Below, piece by piece: positions 1 to 6,377 of a DNA stretch of 7,129 nucleotides. The stretch is taken from positions 1 through 7,129 of the forward strand of contig JAGVII010000391.1 in assembly GCA_020056155.1 (NCBI GenBank). The letters run 5' to 3'. The first letter of the stretch is position 1; the number at the start of each line of letters is the position of its first letter. The translations under genes were made by a program, and so were the position numbers. A model generated the notes under the pieces. That model had not been told where the DNA came from, did not search any database, and saw only the letters and a program-made list of their open reading frames with translations. This stretch comes from Afipia sp. GTDB taxonomy: Bacteria > Pseudomonadota > Alphaproteobacteria > Rhizobiales > Xanthobacteraceae.

Positions 1-110
1 GCGACGGCCAATGACAGTTGAGCGGGCAATTCAGGCTCACGAACAAGGTTAAACAGCGGTGGCAGCAAGCCTCCGCCGCAGTCGATTAGCAGGTTCGCGC
101 CGCTTAGCAC
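1..110 (-). CDS. Possible N-terminal part of an unrecognised protein, running off the left edge
   Basis: On the minus strand a frame is open from base 143 (just after an in-frame TGA at 146-144) to the left edge. From a GTG at 110-108 it would read VLSGANLLIDCGGGLLPPLF and onward, which looks protein-like, with a hydrophobic/glycine-rich stretch loosely reminiscent of the LLIDCG strand of MBL-fold hydrolases. A GGAGG lies at 118-114, but only 3 bases from the GTG, which is too close for a normal ribosome binding site. Third-position GC in the frame is only about 64%, not strongly coding. A weak sigma70-like pair (TTGAAA at 147-142, TCCAAT at 124-119) lies upstream. No family can be assigned from about 36 codons, and it may be a chance open frame. 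Confidence 0.2.
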   Translation of the reverse strand, partial: MLSGANLLIDCGGGLLPPLFNLVREPELPAQLSLAV

Positions 111-225
111 AATCCTCCATTGGACGGAAATATCCCAGTTATTTCAATATTTTACGGTCACGCCTCCCGGACTCCGGGTGCCCTGATGGGTGTGCCCGCC
201 GCATTCAGGCCGATTCAGGGAGCCC

Positions 226-1410
226 TCAGGCGGTTTGGCCAGCCGCGAAACCGGACGACCACGCCCACTGAAAATTGAAGCCGCCGAGGTGACCCGTGAC
301 GTCGATCACCTCGCCCACGAAGAACAATCCGGGCACGGATTTGGTTTCAAATGTCTTCGACGACAGTTCGCCTGTATCGACGCCGCCGAGCGTGACTTCC
401 GCCGTTCGATAACCTTCGGTCCCGCGCGGTGTCACCTGCCACTTGTTCACAAGCTTCGCGATCACCTGCAATTGCCGGTCAGACATATCCGCCATACGCG
501 AAGCTCCGCCGCCCGTCTCTGCGATCATTTGCGCGAGCCGTCCCGGCAGCAATCGCGCAAGACCGGTCGCCAATTCCTGGCGCGGATGATCGCGCCGCAT
601 CTCCTTCAGCGCCGCGAAAGCATCGACGCCGGGCGCCATATCGATCTGAATATCGTCGCCATCGCGCCAATAGGATGAAATTTGCAGGATCGCCGGGCCG
701 CTCAACCCGCGATGGGTGAACAGCATCGCTTCGTCAAACTGCGTCCCGTCGCATTTCACCACTGCCTCAACGGAAACACCGGCGAGGTCCTTCGATCGCG
801 CCAGAACCGCTTCATCGAATGTCAGCGGGACAAGCCCCGCGCGCGGCGGCACAATTTTGAGGCCGAATTGTTCGGCGACTTTGTAGCCGAAACCGCTTGA
901 TCCCATCTTGGGAATGGACGGCCCCCCGGTGGCGATCACCAGCGATTGCCCGCGTATCTCGCCGCGATCGGTGGCGACCGAGAAGCCACCCTCGCCTTTC
1001 GCGACCGATGAAATTTTCGTGCCCGGATGCAGCGTCACGCCGGCAGTTCCGCACTCATCGAGCAGCATGTCGATGATCTGCTGCGAAGATTCGTCACAGA
1101 ACAGCTGGCCACGCACCTTCTCGTGATAGGCGATGCGATGTTTCTCGACCAACGCGATGAAATCGTGCTGGGTATATCCACTCAGCGCCGACTTGCAGAA
1201 ATGCGGATTGCGGGACAGGAAATTTGCCGGCGTGGTGTGCAGATTGGTGAAGTTGCAGCGCCCGCCACCGGAAATGCGGATCTTCTCGGCCGGGCGCTTC
1301 GCCTGTTCGATCACGGCCACGCGCCGGCCGCGTCCGCCGGCAACACCGGCACACATCAAACCCGCCGCTCCTCCACCGAGGACGACGACGTCGTAAATCA
1401 GCGGCTTCAT
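226..1410 (-). CDS. HI0933/BaiN-family NAD(P)/FAD-dependent flavoprotein
   Basis: This is a 394-residue cytosolic flavoprotein of the HI0933 family (E. coli YhiN/RdsA-like, also annotated BaiN or 'aminoacetone oxidase family'). The N-terminus carries the FAD Rossmann motif G12-x-G14-x-x-G17, with the ribose-binding acidic residue E35 ending the second strand. The family signature SGGGRCNFTN is at 47-56. The C-terminus has the second FAD-contact block (GLFFVGEVIDVTGHLGGFNF then QWAWSSG). The length is full for the family and there is no signal peptide or membrane segment. The ATG at 1410 sits seven residues before the first beta strand, as usual, but no clear Shine-Dalgarno precedes it, which would fit translation coupled to the upstream gene. 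That gene, the HpnP-like radical SAM protein, ends 49 bp upstream on the same strand, so co-transcription is plausible. The physiological substrate of these flavoproteins in Proteobacteria is not established; the BaiN name comes from clostridial bile-acid metabolism and should not be transferred as a function. Confidence 0.92.
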   Translation of the reverse strand: MKPLIYDVVVLGGGAAGLMCAGVAGGRGRRVAVIEQAKRPAEKIRISGGGRCNFTNLHTTPANFLSRNPHFCKSALSGYTQHDFIALVEKHRIAYHEKVRGQLFCDESSQQIIDMLLDECGTAGVTLHPGTKISSVAKGEGGFSVATDRGEIRGQSLVIATGGPSIPKMGSSGFGYKVAEQFGLKIVPPRAGLVPLTFDEAVLARSKDLAGVSVEAVVKCDGTQFDEAMLFTHRGLSGPAILQISSYWRDGDDIQIDMAPGVDAFAALKEMRRDHPRQELATGLARLLPGRLAQMIAETGGGASRMADMSDRQLQVIAKLVNKWQVTPRGTEGYRTAEVTLGGVDTGELSSKTFETKSVPGLFFVGEVIDVTGHLGGFNFQWAWSSGFAAGQTA

Positions 1411-1459
1411 GGGTGTTCAGAAAATAAAGTGATCGGCGCAGCCATGAGATTACGCCGCG

Positions 1460-3046
1460 TCATTCAGCGGCGACAGGCAGGTCCCGTAGTTTTGTCGAGT
1501 AGTACGATGCATTCTGTTGCCCGCCCGATGCGTCCCGGGCAAACAATATCAGATGGTGCGCAACCAGGCCAACGGTGATGACGCGTTCGATATCGCCGCG
1601 CTTGAGCAGCGGCAGAGAAAATTTCCAGAACTCGCGCCGGTAGTCACTCTTGATGCCAACCTGCCAGACGATGTTGGCGAACATGGTCAATCCGCGTTTG
1701 ATATTGCGAAGCGACAATCGCTGCTTGCTGTTGGGAAGCTTGATGCGGTTCGGATAGGTATGGATGACCTGATATTCGAAGCGTTCGAAAAGCTTTTCCG
1801 GCGTATAGGCCCGTCCCATGCAGTCGCGCCATGTGGAGACCACATGATCGTAGGGAAGAAGGAAATCGACGTTGGAATCGCGGTCGCTGTCTTCGATAAG
1901 CCGCCCTTCACGCTTGAGACGGTCCCATAGCGGTGTCTTCGGCAACGCCTGCAGCAGATTGATCGTCAGCAACGGAATCTCCGACTGATCGACGAATTCG
2001 AGAATGCCTTCGCCTGCGTCAAGCGAGTCGGTATCGAGCCCAAGGATGATACCGGACACCACCTCCATGCCGTAGCTGTTCAGCGTCTGCACGCCCTCCA
2101 GAATCGGAATCACCATGTTGTGCTGCTTCGACATCGCCTTGAGTGCCTTGGGATCAGGCGTTTCAATGCCGCAGAAAACGGTTGCGAAATAAGCGTCGCG
2201 CATCAGCGACAGTATTTCCGGACGTTTGGCGATATTCAGTGTGGCTTCGCAGGCGAACTGAAGTGCGTAGCCGTTACGCTTCTGCCATTCGACGAGGTGC
2301 GGCAACAGGTCCAGCGCCGCCTTGCGGTTACCGATGAAATTGTCGTCGACGAAATACACCGAGCCGGTGAGGCCGCATTCGAGCAGCTTGTCGAGTTCGG
2401 CCGTGACCTGTTCAGGCGTCTTCAGGCGCGGATTGCGCCCGTAAAGGCCGGGAATGTCACAGAACTCGCACTGATAGGGACAACCGCTGGAAAACTGGAT
2501 GCTGCCGAGAAAATAGCGCTCGAGCGGAATTAGCTCGTATGCCGGGATCGGGAATTCCGTCATCTCGCGGCGGTGTTGGGTCGTGAGAACGACCTGCTTG
2601 TCCGGCCGCGAAGTATCGCGTCCCAGCCGCCGAAACAGCTCTTCAGTGGCATCGCCGAGTTCACCGACATGCAGATAGTCGAAATCCGGATAGTTGTCGG
2701 GGCATGCGCTAACCGAGGGACCGCCCAGCGCCACGGCCAGATCGTGCTCATGTGCCCGCCGACAGATGTCATTGATCTGCGGACGCTGGATATGCATGCC
2801 GCTGACGAACACAGCGTCGGCCCAGATGAAGTCCTCGTCGGTCGCCGCCTTGATGTTCTCGTCGAGAAAACGGACCTCCCAGCCGGCCGGCAGCGAGGCA
2901 GCGATCAGCAACAGCCCTTGGGGGGGCATGAAGGCCTGAACACCGTCGGTCAGGGGGTATGCATATTCGAAGGTGCCAAATGAGGGGGAATATCGGGGGA
3001 AAACACAAAGGATACGGCGAACGGAAGGACTTACGACGTCTCTCAT
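1460..3046 (-). CDS. hpnP: B12-binding radical SAM methylase, probable hopanoid C-2 methylase HpnP
   Basis: This 528-residue protein has three parts. An N-terminal cobalamin-binding Rossmann domain (about 11-145) includes RILCVFPRYSPSFGTF at 11-26, FMPPQGLLLIAA at 39-50 and LGGPSVS at 107-113. The radical SAM core (about 180-385) has the 4Fe-4S ligands C189-x3-C193-x2-C196, followed by YFVDDNFIGNRK at 231-242, CEATLNIA at 266-273 and CGIETP at 292-297. A C-terminal DUF4070-like region fills about 400-528. This architecture and length match HpnP, which methylates hopanoids at C-2 using SAM and cobalamin, probably at the inner membrane where hopanoids are made. I chose the ATG at 3046, which has a G-rich AGGGGG at 3056-3051. 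An in-frame TTG at 3064 would add six residues but has no ribosome binding site. An EcfG-type promoter lies upstream, agreeing with the known EcfG control of hpnP in Rhodopseudomonas palustris. The class is near certain; a paralogous B12-radical SAM enzyme with another substrate remains possible. Confidence 0.7.
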   Translation of the reverse strand: MRDVVSPSVRRILCVFPRYSPSFGTFEYAYPLTDGVQAFMPPQGLLLIAASLPAGWEVRFLDENIKAATDEDFIWADAVFVSGMHIQRPQINDICRRAHEHDLAVALGGPSVSACPDNYPDFDYLHVGELGDATEELFRRLGRDTSRPDKQVVLTTQHRREMTEFPIPAYELIPLERYFLGSIQFSSGCPYQCEFCDIPGLYGRNPRLKTPEQVTAELDKLLECGLTGSVYFVDDNFIGNRKAALDLLPHLVEWQKRNGYALQFACEATLNIAKRPEILSLMRDAYFATVFCGIETPDPKALKAMSKQHNMVIPILEGVQTLNSYGMEVVSGIILGLDTDSLDAGEGILEFVDQSEIPLLTINLLQALPKTPLWDRLKREGRLIEDSDRDSNVDFLLPYDHVVSTWRDCMGRAYTPEKLFERFEYQVIHTYPNRIKLPNSKQRLSLRNIKRGLTMFANIVWQVGIKSDYRREFWKFSLPLLKRGDIERVITVGLVAHHLILFARDASGGQQNASYYSTKLRDLPVAAE

Positions 3047-3145
3047 CAGGCCCCCTGCTTTCAAGATATGCAGTTGCGGTAAGAACGGGCCACAATTCAG
3101 GTGAGATTAGGGCATTGCTTAGGGAAGCCCTGCACTTAACGCAGC

Positions 3146-3159
3146 CTTACTCGAATAAG
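3146..3159. promoter_or_regulatory. 14-bp imperfect palindrome in the divergent intergenic region
   Basis: CTTACTCGAATAAG is a dyad with six of seven pairs matching (the pair 3150/3155 is mismatched). It lies between the two divergent genes, downstream of the predicted EcfG start point of the HpnP-like gene and about 120 bp before the oxidoreductase ATG. It could be an operator or a chance dyad; no regulator gene is present nearby to link it to. Confidence 0.2.
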
Positions 3160-3183
3160 CAAGCGACGGACCATTCCCAGTAC

Positions 3184-3208
3184 AACCTCCATTCAGGGGC
3201 TTGGTTCC
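3184..3208 (-). promoter_or_regulatory. EcfG (general stress sigma factor) promoter candidate for the HpnP-like gene
   Basis: On the minus strand GGAAC (3208-3204) is followed after 17 bases by GTT (3186-3184), that is GGAAC-N16-GGTT. The alphaproteobacterial EcfG consensus is GGAAC-N16/17-CGTT, so only the least constrained first base of the -10 differs. The predicted start is about 3177, giving a leader of about 130 nt before the ATG at 3046. A second GGAAC at 3217-3213 has no matching -10. The site fits the stress control known for hpnP in Rhodopseudomonas palustris. Confidence 0.6.
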
Positions 3209-3268
3209 GGCGGTTCCAATTTTCGATCAAAGGCTGCTATCGTCCCGGCACAAAAACAGACGCCTCGC

Positions 3269-3273
3269 GGAGG
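3269..3273 (+). promoter_or_regulatory. Ribosome binding site of the MDR oxidoreductase
   Basis: GGAGG stands 8 bases before the ATG at 3282. It decides this start over the out-of-frame ATG at 3275, which would be only one base away from it. Confidence 0.75.
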
Positions 3274-3281
3274 AATGACCC

Positions 3282-4280
3282 ATGTCGCAAACCAATCGCC
3301 AGATCCTGCTGGTCGAAAAACCCACCGGCAAGCTGCTGCCGCAGAATTTCAAGATGGCCGAAGCTGCCATCCCCGAGCCGAAAGACGGCGAGGTCCTGCT
3401 GCGGGTGCTTTATATCTCGCTCGATGCCGCCAACCGCGCCTGGATGCAGGGCGCGACGTACCGTGCCGCCGTCGAGGCCAATACGGTGATGGCAGGTGGC
3501 GCCATCGCCGAAGTCGTGAAATCCAACGACCCCGGCCTCGCCCCCGGCGATCTGGTGTTTGGCGATACCGGCTGGCAGGACTATGCCGTGGTGCGCGCAA
3601 AGCATCTCGTCAAGGTGCCTCGCATCGACCCGATCACCAATCTGTTGAGTGTGTACGGCGTTGCTGGCCTCACCGCCTATTTCGGATTGCTCAATGTCGG
3701 CAAGCCGAAGGCTGGCGAAACCGTCGTGGTATCCGCAGCGGCAGGATCGGTCGGCTCGTTCGTCGGCCAGATCGCCAAGATCAAGGGCTGCCGCGTGGTC
3801 GGCATCGCGGGCGGGAAAGAGAAATGTAACTGGCTGGTTTCTGAACTCGGTTTCGACGCGGCGGTGGATTACAAGTCCGAGCCGGTCTTCAAGGCGCTCA
3901 AGGCCGCCGCACCAAACGGGATCGATGTGTACTTCGACAATGTCGGTGGCGATATTTTCGAGGCCTGCCTGCCGCAGATGAACCAGCACGGCCGCATCTC
4001 CTGCTGCGGAGCGGTCTCGGCCTACGACGGCGCGCCGCCGGCCCACGGTCCCCGCGGCGTGCCGGGGCTGATCGTCGTCAAGCGCCTGACGGTGCAAGGC
4101 TTCATTTTCACCGACTTCAACGATCAGCGTGACGCCGCAATGGCCGACCTGCAGTCGTGGGTGAAGGCCGGCAAGATCAAGGTGCAGGAAGACATCATCA
4201 ACGGCCTGGAAAATACGCCGAAGGCGCTGATCGGACTTCTCGCGGGCGAAAACCGCGGCAAGCGAATGGTCAAGGTGTAG
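3282..4280 (+). CDS. NADP-dependent MDR-superfamily oxidoreductase (PTGR1/CurA-like, COG2130)
   Basis: This 332-residue zinc-independent medium-chain dehydrogenase/reductase belongs to the leukotriene B4 12-hydroxydehydrogenase / 2-alkenal reductase group, which includes E. coli CurA (YncB). Such enzymes use NADPH to reduce the C=C bond of alpha,beta-unsaturated aldehydes and ketones in the cytosol. The N-terminal GroES-like domain (about 1-125) includes the family segment YISLDAANRAWM at 44-55. It leads into the Rossmann domain with LTAYFGLL at 130-137, the nucleotide-binding loop AAAGSVG at 152-158 and GIAGGKEKC at 174-182, where the basic residues suit the NADP 2'-phosphate. YFDNVGG and the closing GKRMVKV are also typical. 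No zinc-ligand cysteine pattern is seen. It is divergent from the HpnP-like gene and monocistronic as far as visible, because a double-hairpin repeat follows its stop. The in vivo substrate cannot be told from sequence; a detoxification role is an inference from the family. Confidence 0.92.
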   Translation: MSQTNRQILLVEKPTGKLLPQNFKMAEAAIPEPKDGEVLLRVLYISLDAANRAWMQGATYRAAVEANTVMAGGAIAEVVKSNDPGLAPGDLVFGDTGWQDYAVVRAKHLVKVPRIDPITNLLSVYGVAGLTAYFGLLNVGKPKAGETVVVSAAAGSVGSFVGQIAKIKGCRVVGIAGGKEKCNWLVSELGFDAAVDYKSEPVFKALKAAAPNGIDVYFDNVGGDIFEACLPQMNQHGRISCCGAVSAYDGAPPAHGPRGVPGLIVVKRLTVQGFIFTDFNDQRDAAMADLQSWVKAGKIKVQEDIINGLENTPKALIGLLAGENRGKRMVKV

Positions 4281-4329
4281 CCGATAGACCGTTGCCGATA
4301 CAGCGTTATGCGCTTCGTCATCCGCGGCT

Positions 4330-4415
4330 GTCATGGCCGGGCTTGTCCCGGCCATCCCGACCGCCGGACGATGGTGCCCATTTATCGGGATCACCGGGAC
4401 AAGCCCGGTGATGAC
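4330..4415. repeat. 86-bp REP-like double-hairpin element, copy 1
   Basis: This element is two head-to-head palindromes inside a larger dyad. Hairpin A is ATGGCCGGG/CCCGGCCAT around CTTGT (4333-4355), a perfect 9-bp stem. Hairpin B is ATCACCGGG/CCCGGTGAT around ACAAG (4390-4412), also a perfect 9-bp stem. The loops are mutually complementary, the ends are GTCAT and ATGAC, and ATCCCGA (4354-4360) pairs with TCGGGAT (4385-4391) across a 24-nt centre. The second copy, at 6193-6278, has exactly the same length and layout. Palindromic intergenic repeats with this kind of core are, as I recall, frequent in Bradyrhizobiaceae. It lies 49 bp after the oxidoreductase stop and may stabilise or end that transcript. 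Confidence 0.85.
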
Positions 4416-4439
4416 GGCCGTATGAGTTGCCGCTAAAAT
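4411..4439 (+). promoter_or_regulatory. Weak sigma70-like promoter candidate for the GGT-like gene
   Basis: ATGACG (4411-4416, four of six to TTGACA) and TAAAAT (4434-4439, five of six to TATAAT) are separated by 17 bases, 51 bp before the ATG at 4491. The -35 overlaps the end of the 86-bp repeat, so the repeat would contribute part of the promoter. The support is the consensus match only. Confidence 0.3.
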
Positions 4440-4490
4440 ACGAAAACACGCACAGTTCACCAGCCTCCCCGCTCAACCCCGGAATTATCA

Positions 4491-6080
4491 ATGCTGAATA
4501 CGCCCCGCTCTCGCCGCGGTATGGTGACTTCGCCCCATCATCTCGCCTCTGAGGCTGGACTCCGCGTGCTGCGCGAAGGCGGCAACGCCATCGAGGCGAC
4601 GCTGGCCATGGCCGCCAGCCTGCCGGTGGTCTATCCGCATATGAACTCGATCGGCGGCGACGGTTTCTGGCTGATTTCCGCCGACGGCAAGCCACCGATC
4701 GCGGTGGACGGCTGCGGCGCGGCCGCCATGGCCGCCACGCCGGAATTTTACAAAAGCAAAGGCCTTTCCGCGATTCCGCCGCGCGGCCCCCTCGCCGTCA
4801 ACACAGTCGCCGGCACATTGTCCGGCTGGGCCGAGGTGATCGCGATTAACGAGGAAATGGGCGGCAGGCTGCCGTTGTCGCGCCTGGTGGAAGATGCGGT
4901 GTGGTCGGCGGAAAACGGTTTCGCCATCACCGCCACCCAGCAGGAACTCACGGAGACCAAGCTGGCCGAACTGAAAGACTCGCCGGGCTTCACCGACACT
5001 TTCCTGCTCGGCGGACAACTGCCGAAGGAAGGCCAGTTGATGAAACTCCCGGCGCTTGGCGCGACGCTGAAGCAGCTCGGCCAGCGCGGCCCGATGGATT
5101 TCTATACCGGCGCACTCGCAAAAGAGATTGCCGCGGACCTCGCGCGCTGCGGGTCGCCGGTGACCCTCGCCGACCTCGCCGCGCAGAAGGCGCAGCGCCG
5201 CGAGGCGCTCTCCGTCGCGGTCAAGGACGCCACGCTTTATAATTTTCCGCCGCCGACACAGGGCCTCGCCTCGCTGATGATCCTCGCGATCTTCGAGCGG
5301 CTTGGCGTGAAGGAGGCAGAAGGATTCGATTATCTGCATGGCATCGTGGAAGCCACCAAGCAGGCGTTCCTCGTGCGCGACCGCATCGTGGGCGATCCCG
5401 CCCTGATGACGGAGAAGGCCGAGCACTACCTGACATCTAAAACGCTTGATGGACTTGCCGCCAACGTCAATCGCGAACGCGCGCTGCCATGGCCGGTGCC
5501 TGTCAATCCCGGCGACACAGTGTGGCTGGGCGCCATCGACAACAACGGCATCGCCGTCAGCTTCATCCAGAGCATTTACTTCGAATTCGGTTCGGGTTGC
5601 GTGCTCGAGAATTCCGGTATCGTCTGGCAAAACCGCGGCTCGAGCTTCCTGCTGGACGGCGACGGCCCGCGCGCGCTGCGTCCCGGCCGCAAGCCGTTCC
5701 ATACACTCAATCCGGCAATGGCGCTGTTCAACGACGGCCGCCGCATGGTCTATGGCAACATGGGCGGCGAAGGCCAGCCGCAGAGCCAGTCCGCGGTGTT
5801 CTCTCGTTACGCGATGTACGGTCAGGGCTTGCAGGCCGCCATCACCGCGCCGCGCTGGCTGCTCGGCAAGACCTGGGGCGACGCCACGGTGACGCTGAAG
5901 CTGGAAAATCGCTTCGATGCGGCTGTCGTGCAGGCCATGCGCGACGCCGGCCACGACATCGAGATCTTGCCGGACTTCACCTCGATCATGGGTCACGCGG
6001 GCGCAGTCGTGCGCCACGCCGACGGAATGTTCGAGGGGGCAACCGATCCCCGCAGCGACGGCGCCGCGATGGGATTTTGA
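4491..6080 (+). CDS. Gamma-glutamyltransferase-family Ntn hydrolase (HpxW/YwrD-like)
   Basis: This is a 529-residue self-processing threonine hydrolase of the GGT family. The large-subunit part has HHLASEAG at 16-23, GGNAIEA at 30-36 and VVYPHMNSIGGDGFWLI at 46-62. The likely catalytic nucleophile is T343 in GDTVWLGAID, aligning with the first Thr of E. coli GGT's TTHYSVVD. Cleavage before it would give subunits of about 342 and 187 residues. The oxyanion-hole glycines are G425-G426 in NMGGEGQPQSQ, and DPRSDG near the C-terminus is conserved. Two differences from true GGT stand out. There is no signal peptide, so it should be cytoplasmic. The alpha-carboxylate-binding arginine of E. coli (R114, in DFREMAP) is replaced by C75 in DGCGAA. 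GGT relatives of this kind include Klebsiella HpxW, an oxamate amidohydrolase, so amide hydrolysis on a non-glutathione substrate is likelier than transpeptidation. The ATG at 4491 has only a weak GGA seven bases upstream; M11 (4521) is an alternative start. Confidence 0.87.
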   Translation: MLNTPRSRRGMVTSPHHLASEAGLRVLREGGNAIEATLAMAASLPVVYPHMNSIGGDGFWLISADGKPPIAVDGCGAAAMAATPEFYKSKGLSAIPPRGPLAVNTVAGTLSGWAEVIAINEEMGGRLPLSRLVEDAVWSAENGFAITATQQELTETKLAELKDSPGFTDTFLLGGQLPKEGQLMKLPALGATLKQLGQRGPMDFYTGALAKEIAADLARCGSPVTLADLAAQKAQRREALSVAVKDATLYNFPPPTQGLASLMILAIFERLGVKEAEGFDYLHGIVEATKQAFLVRDRIVGDPALMTEKAEHYLTSKTLDGLAANVNRERALPWPVPVNPGDTVWLGAIDNNGIAVSFIQSIYFEFGSGCVLENSGIVWQNRGSSFLLDGDGPRALRPGRKPFHTLNPAMALFNDGRRMVYGNMGGEGQPQSQSAVFSRYAMYGQGLQAAITAPRWLLGKTWGDATVTLKLENRFDAAVVQAMRDAGHDIEILPDFTSIMGHAGAVVRHADGMFEGATDPRSDGAAMGF

Positions 6081-6192
6081 GAGTCGGGTGAATCTCTTAG
6101 GCGCGGTGCCTCATCTTCACGCGAAACATCATGCGGAGATTCAGTCTTCGCTTGCGATGTGAGTCGTAACCCGTTCGCCGGACTCTCCTTTT

Positions 6193-6278
6193 GTCATGCC
6201 CGGACTTGTTCCGGGCATCCCGATAACGAAGCACGGTGCCAAGCCCATCGGGATCACCGGGACAAGCCTGGTGACGAC
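6193..6278. repeat. 86-bp REP-like double-hairpin element, copy 2
   Basis: Hairpin A is ATGCCCGGA/TCCGGGCAT around CTTGT (6196-6218), a perfect 9-bp stem. Relative to copy 1 it has changed two base pairs on both arms (G-C to C-G at stem position 4, G-C to A-T at position 9). Hairpin B (6253-6275, around ACAAG) keeps seven Watson-Crick pairs plus one G-T and one terminal mismatch. ATCCCGA (6217-6223) and TCGGGAT (6248-6254) again pair across a 24-nt centre that shares GGTGCC with copy 1. The paired changes show that the hairpin is what is conserved. Confidence 0.85.
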
Positions 6279-6283
6279 AAGGC

Positions 6284-6377
6284 CCGTCACCCTGAGGTGA
6301 CGTAGCGAAGCGAAGGGCGACGGCGTTGCACATCGTCATCCTTCGAGGCTCGCAAGCGCTCGCACCCCAGGATGACG
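6284..6377. repeat. Second repeat type: palindromic doublet next to the eda stop, possible terminator
   Basis: The first unit holds CGTCACC/GGTGACG around CTGA (6285-6302), a perfect 7-bp hairpin. It can alternatively pair over a longer span, CCGTCaCCCT (6284-6293) with AGGGcGACGG (6314-6323). The second unit is CGTCATCCT (6334-6342) against AGGATGACG (6369-6377), a perfect 9-bp stem. That stem begins 7 bases beyond the TAG of eda (6387-6385). There is no U-tract, so it is a REP-like transcript-end structure rather than a textbook intrinsic terminator. Confidence 0.65.

Noticed and set aside
2..52. A 16-codon plus-strand tail ending in TAA at 50-52, as the end of a gene from the left
   Set aside because: It is too short to judge and has no recognisable motif; a competing minus-strand frame covers the same bases.
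190..678. A 162-codon plus-strand frame opposite the flavoprotein's C-terminal half
   Set aside because: It is a shadow of the flavoprotein gene with no domain and no ribosome binding site.
3047..3064. TTG start for the HpnP-like protein, adding six residues
   Set aside because: There is no Shine-Dalgarno before the TTG, while the ATG at 3046 is preceded by a G-rich AGGGGG; the 528-residue form also fits the family length as I recall it.
3213..3217. A second GGAAC box as an alternative EcfG -35
   Set aside because: No GTT-type -10 occurs at a 16-17 base spacing from it.
3237..4460. A 407-codon open frame on the minus strand opposite the oxidoreductase and the 86-bp repeat
   Set aside because: It is antisense to a well-supported enzyme, runs through a non-coding repeat, and shows no family motif.
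4488..6017. A 509-codon open frame on the minus strand opposite the GGT-like gene
   Set aside because: It is a mirror frame caused by strong third-position GC in the real gene; the product is rich in His/Arg/Ala without recognisable domains.
4330..6278. The two 86-bp repeats as ends of a composite transposon around the GGT-like gene
   Set aside because: There is no transposase between them, no target-site duplications at their flanks, and the enclosed gene has ordinary genome-like composition.
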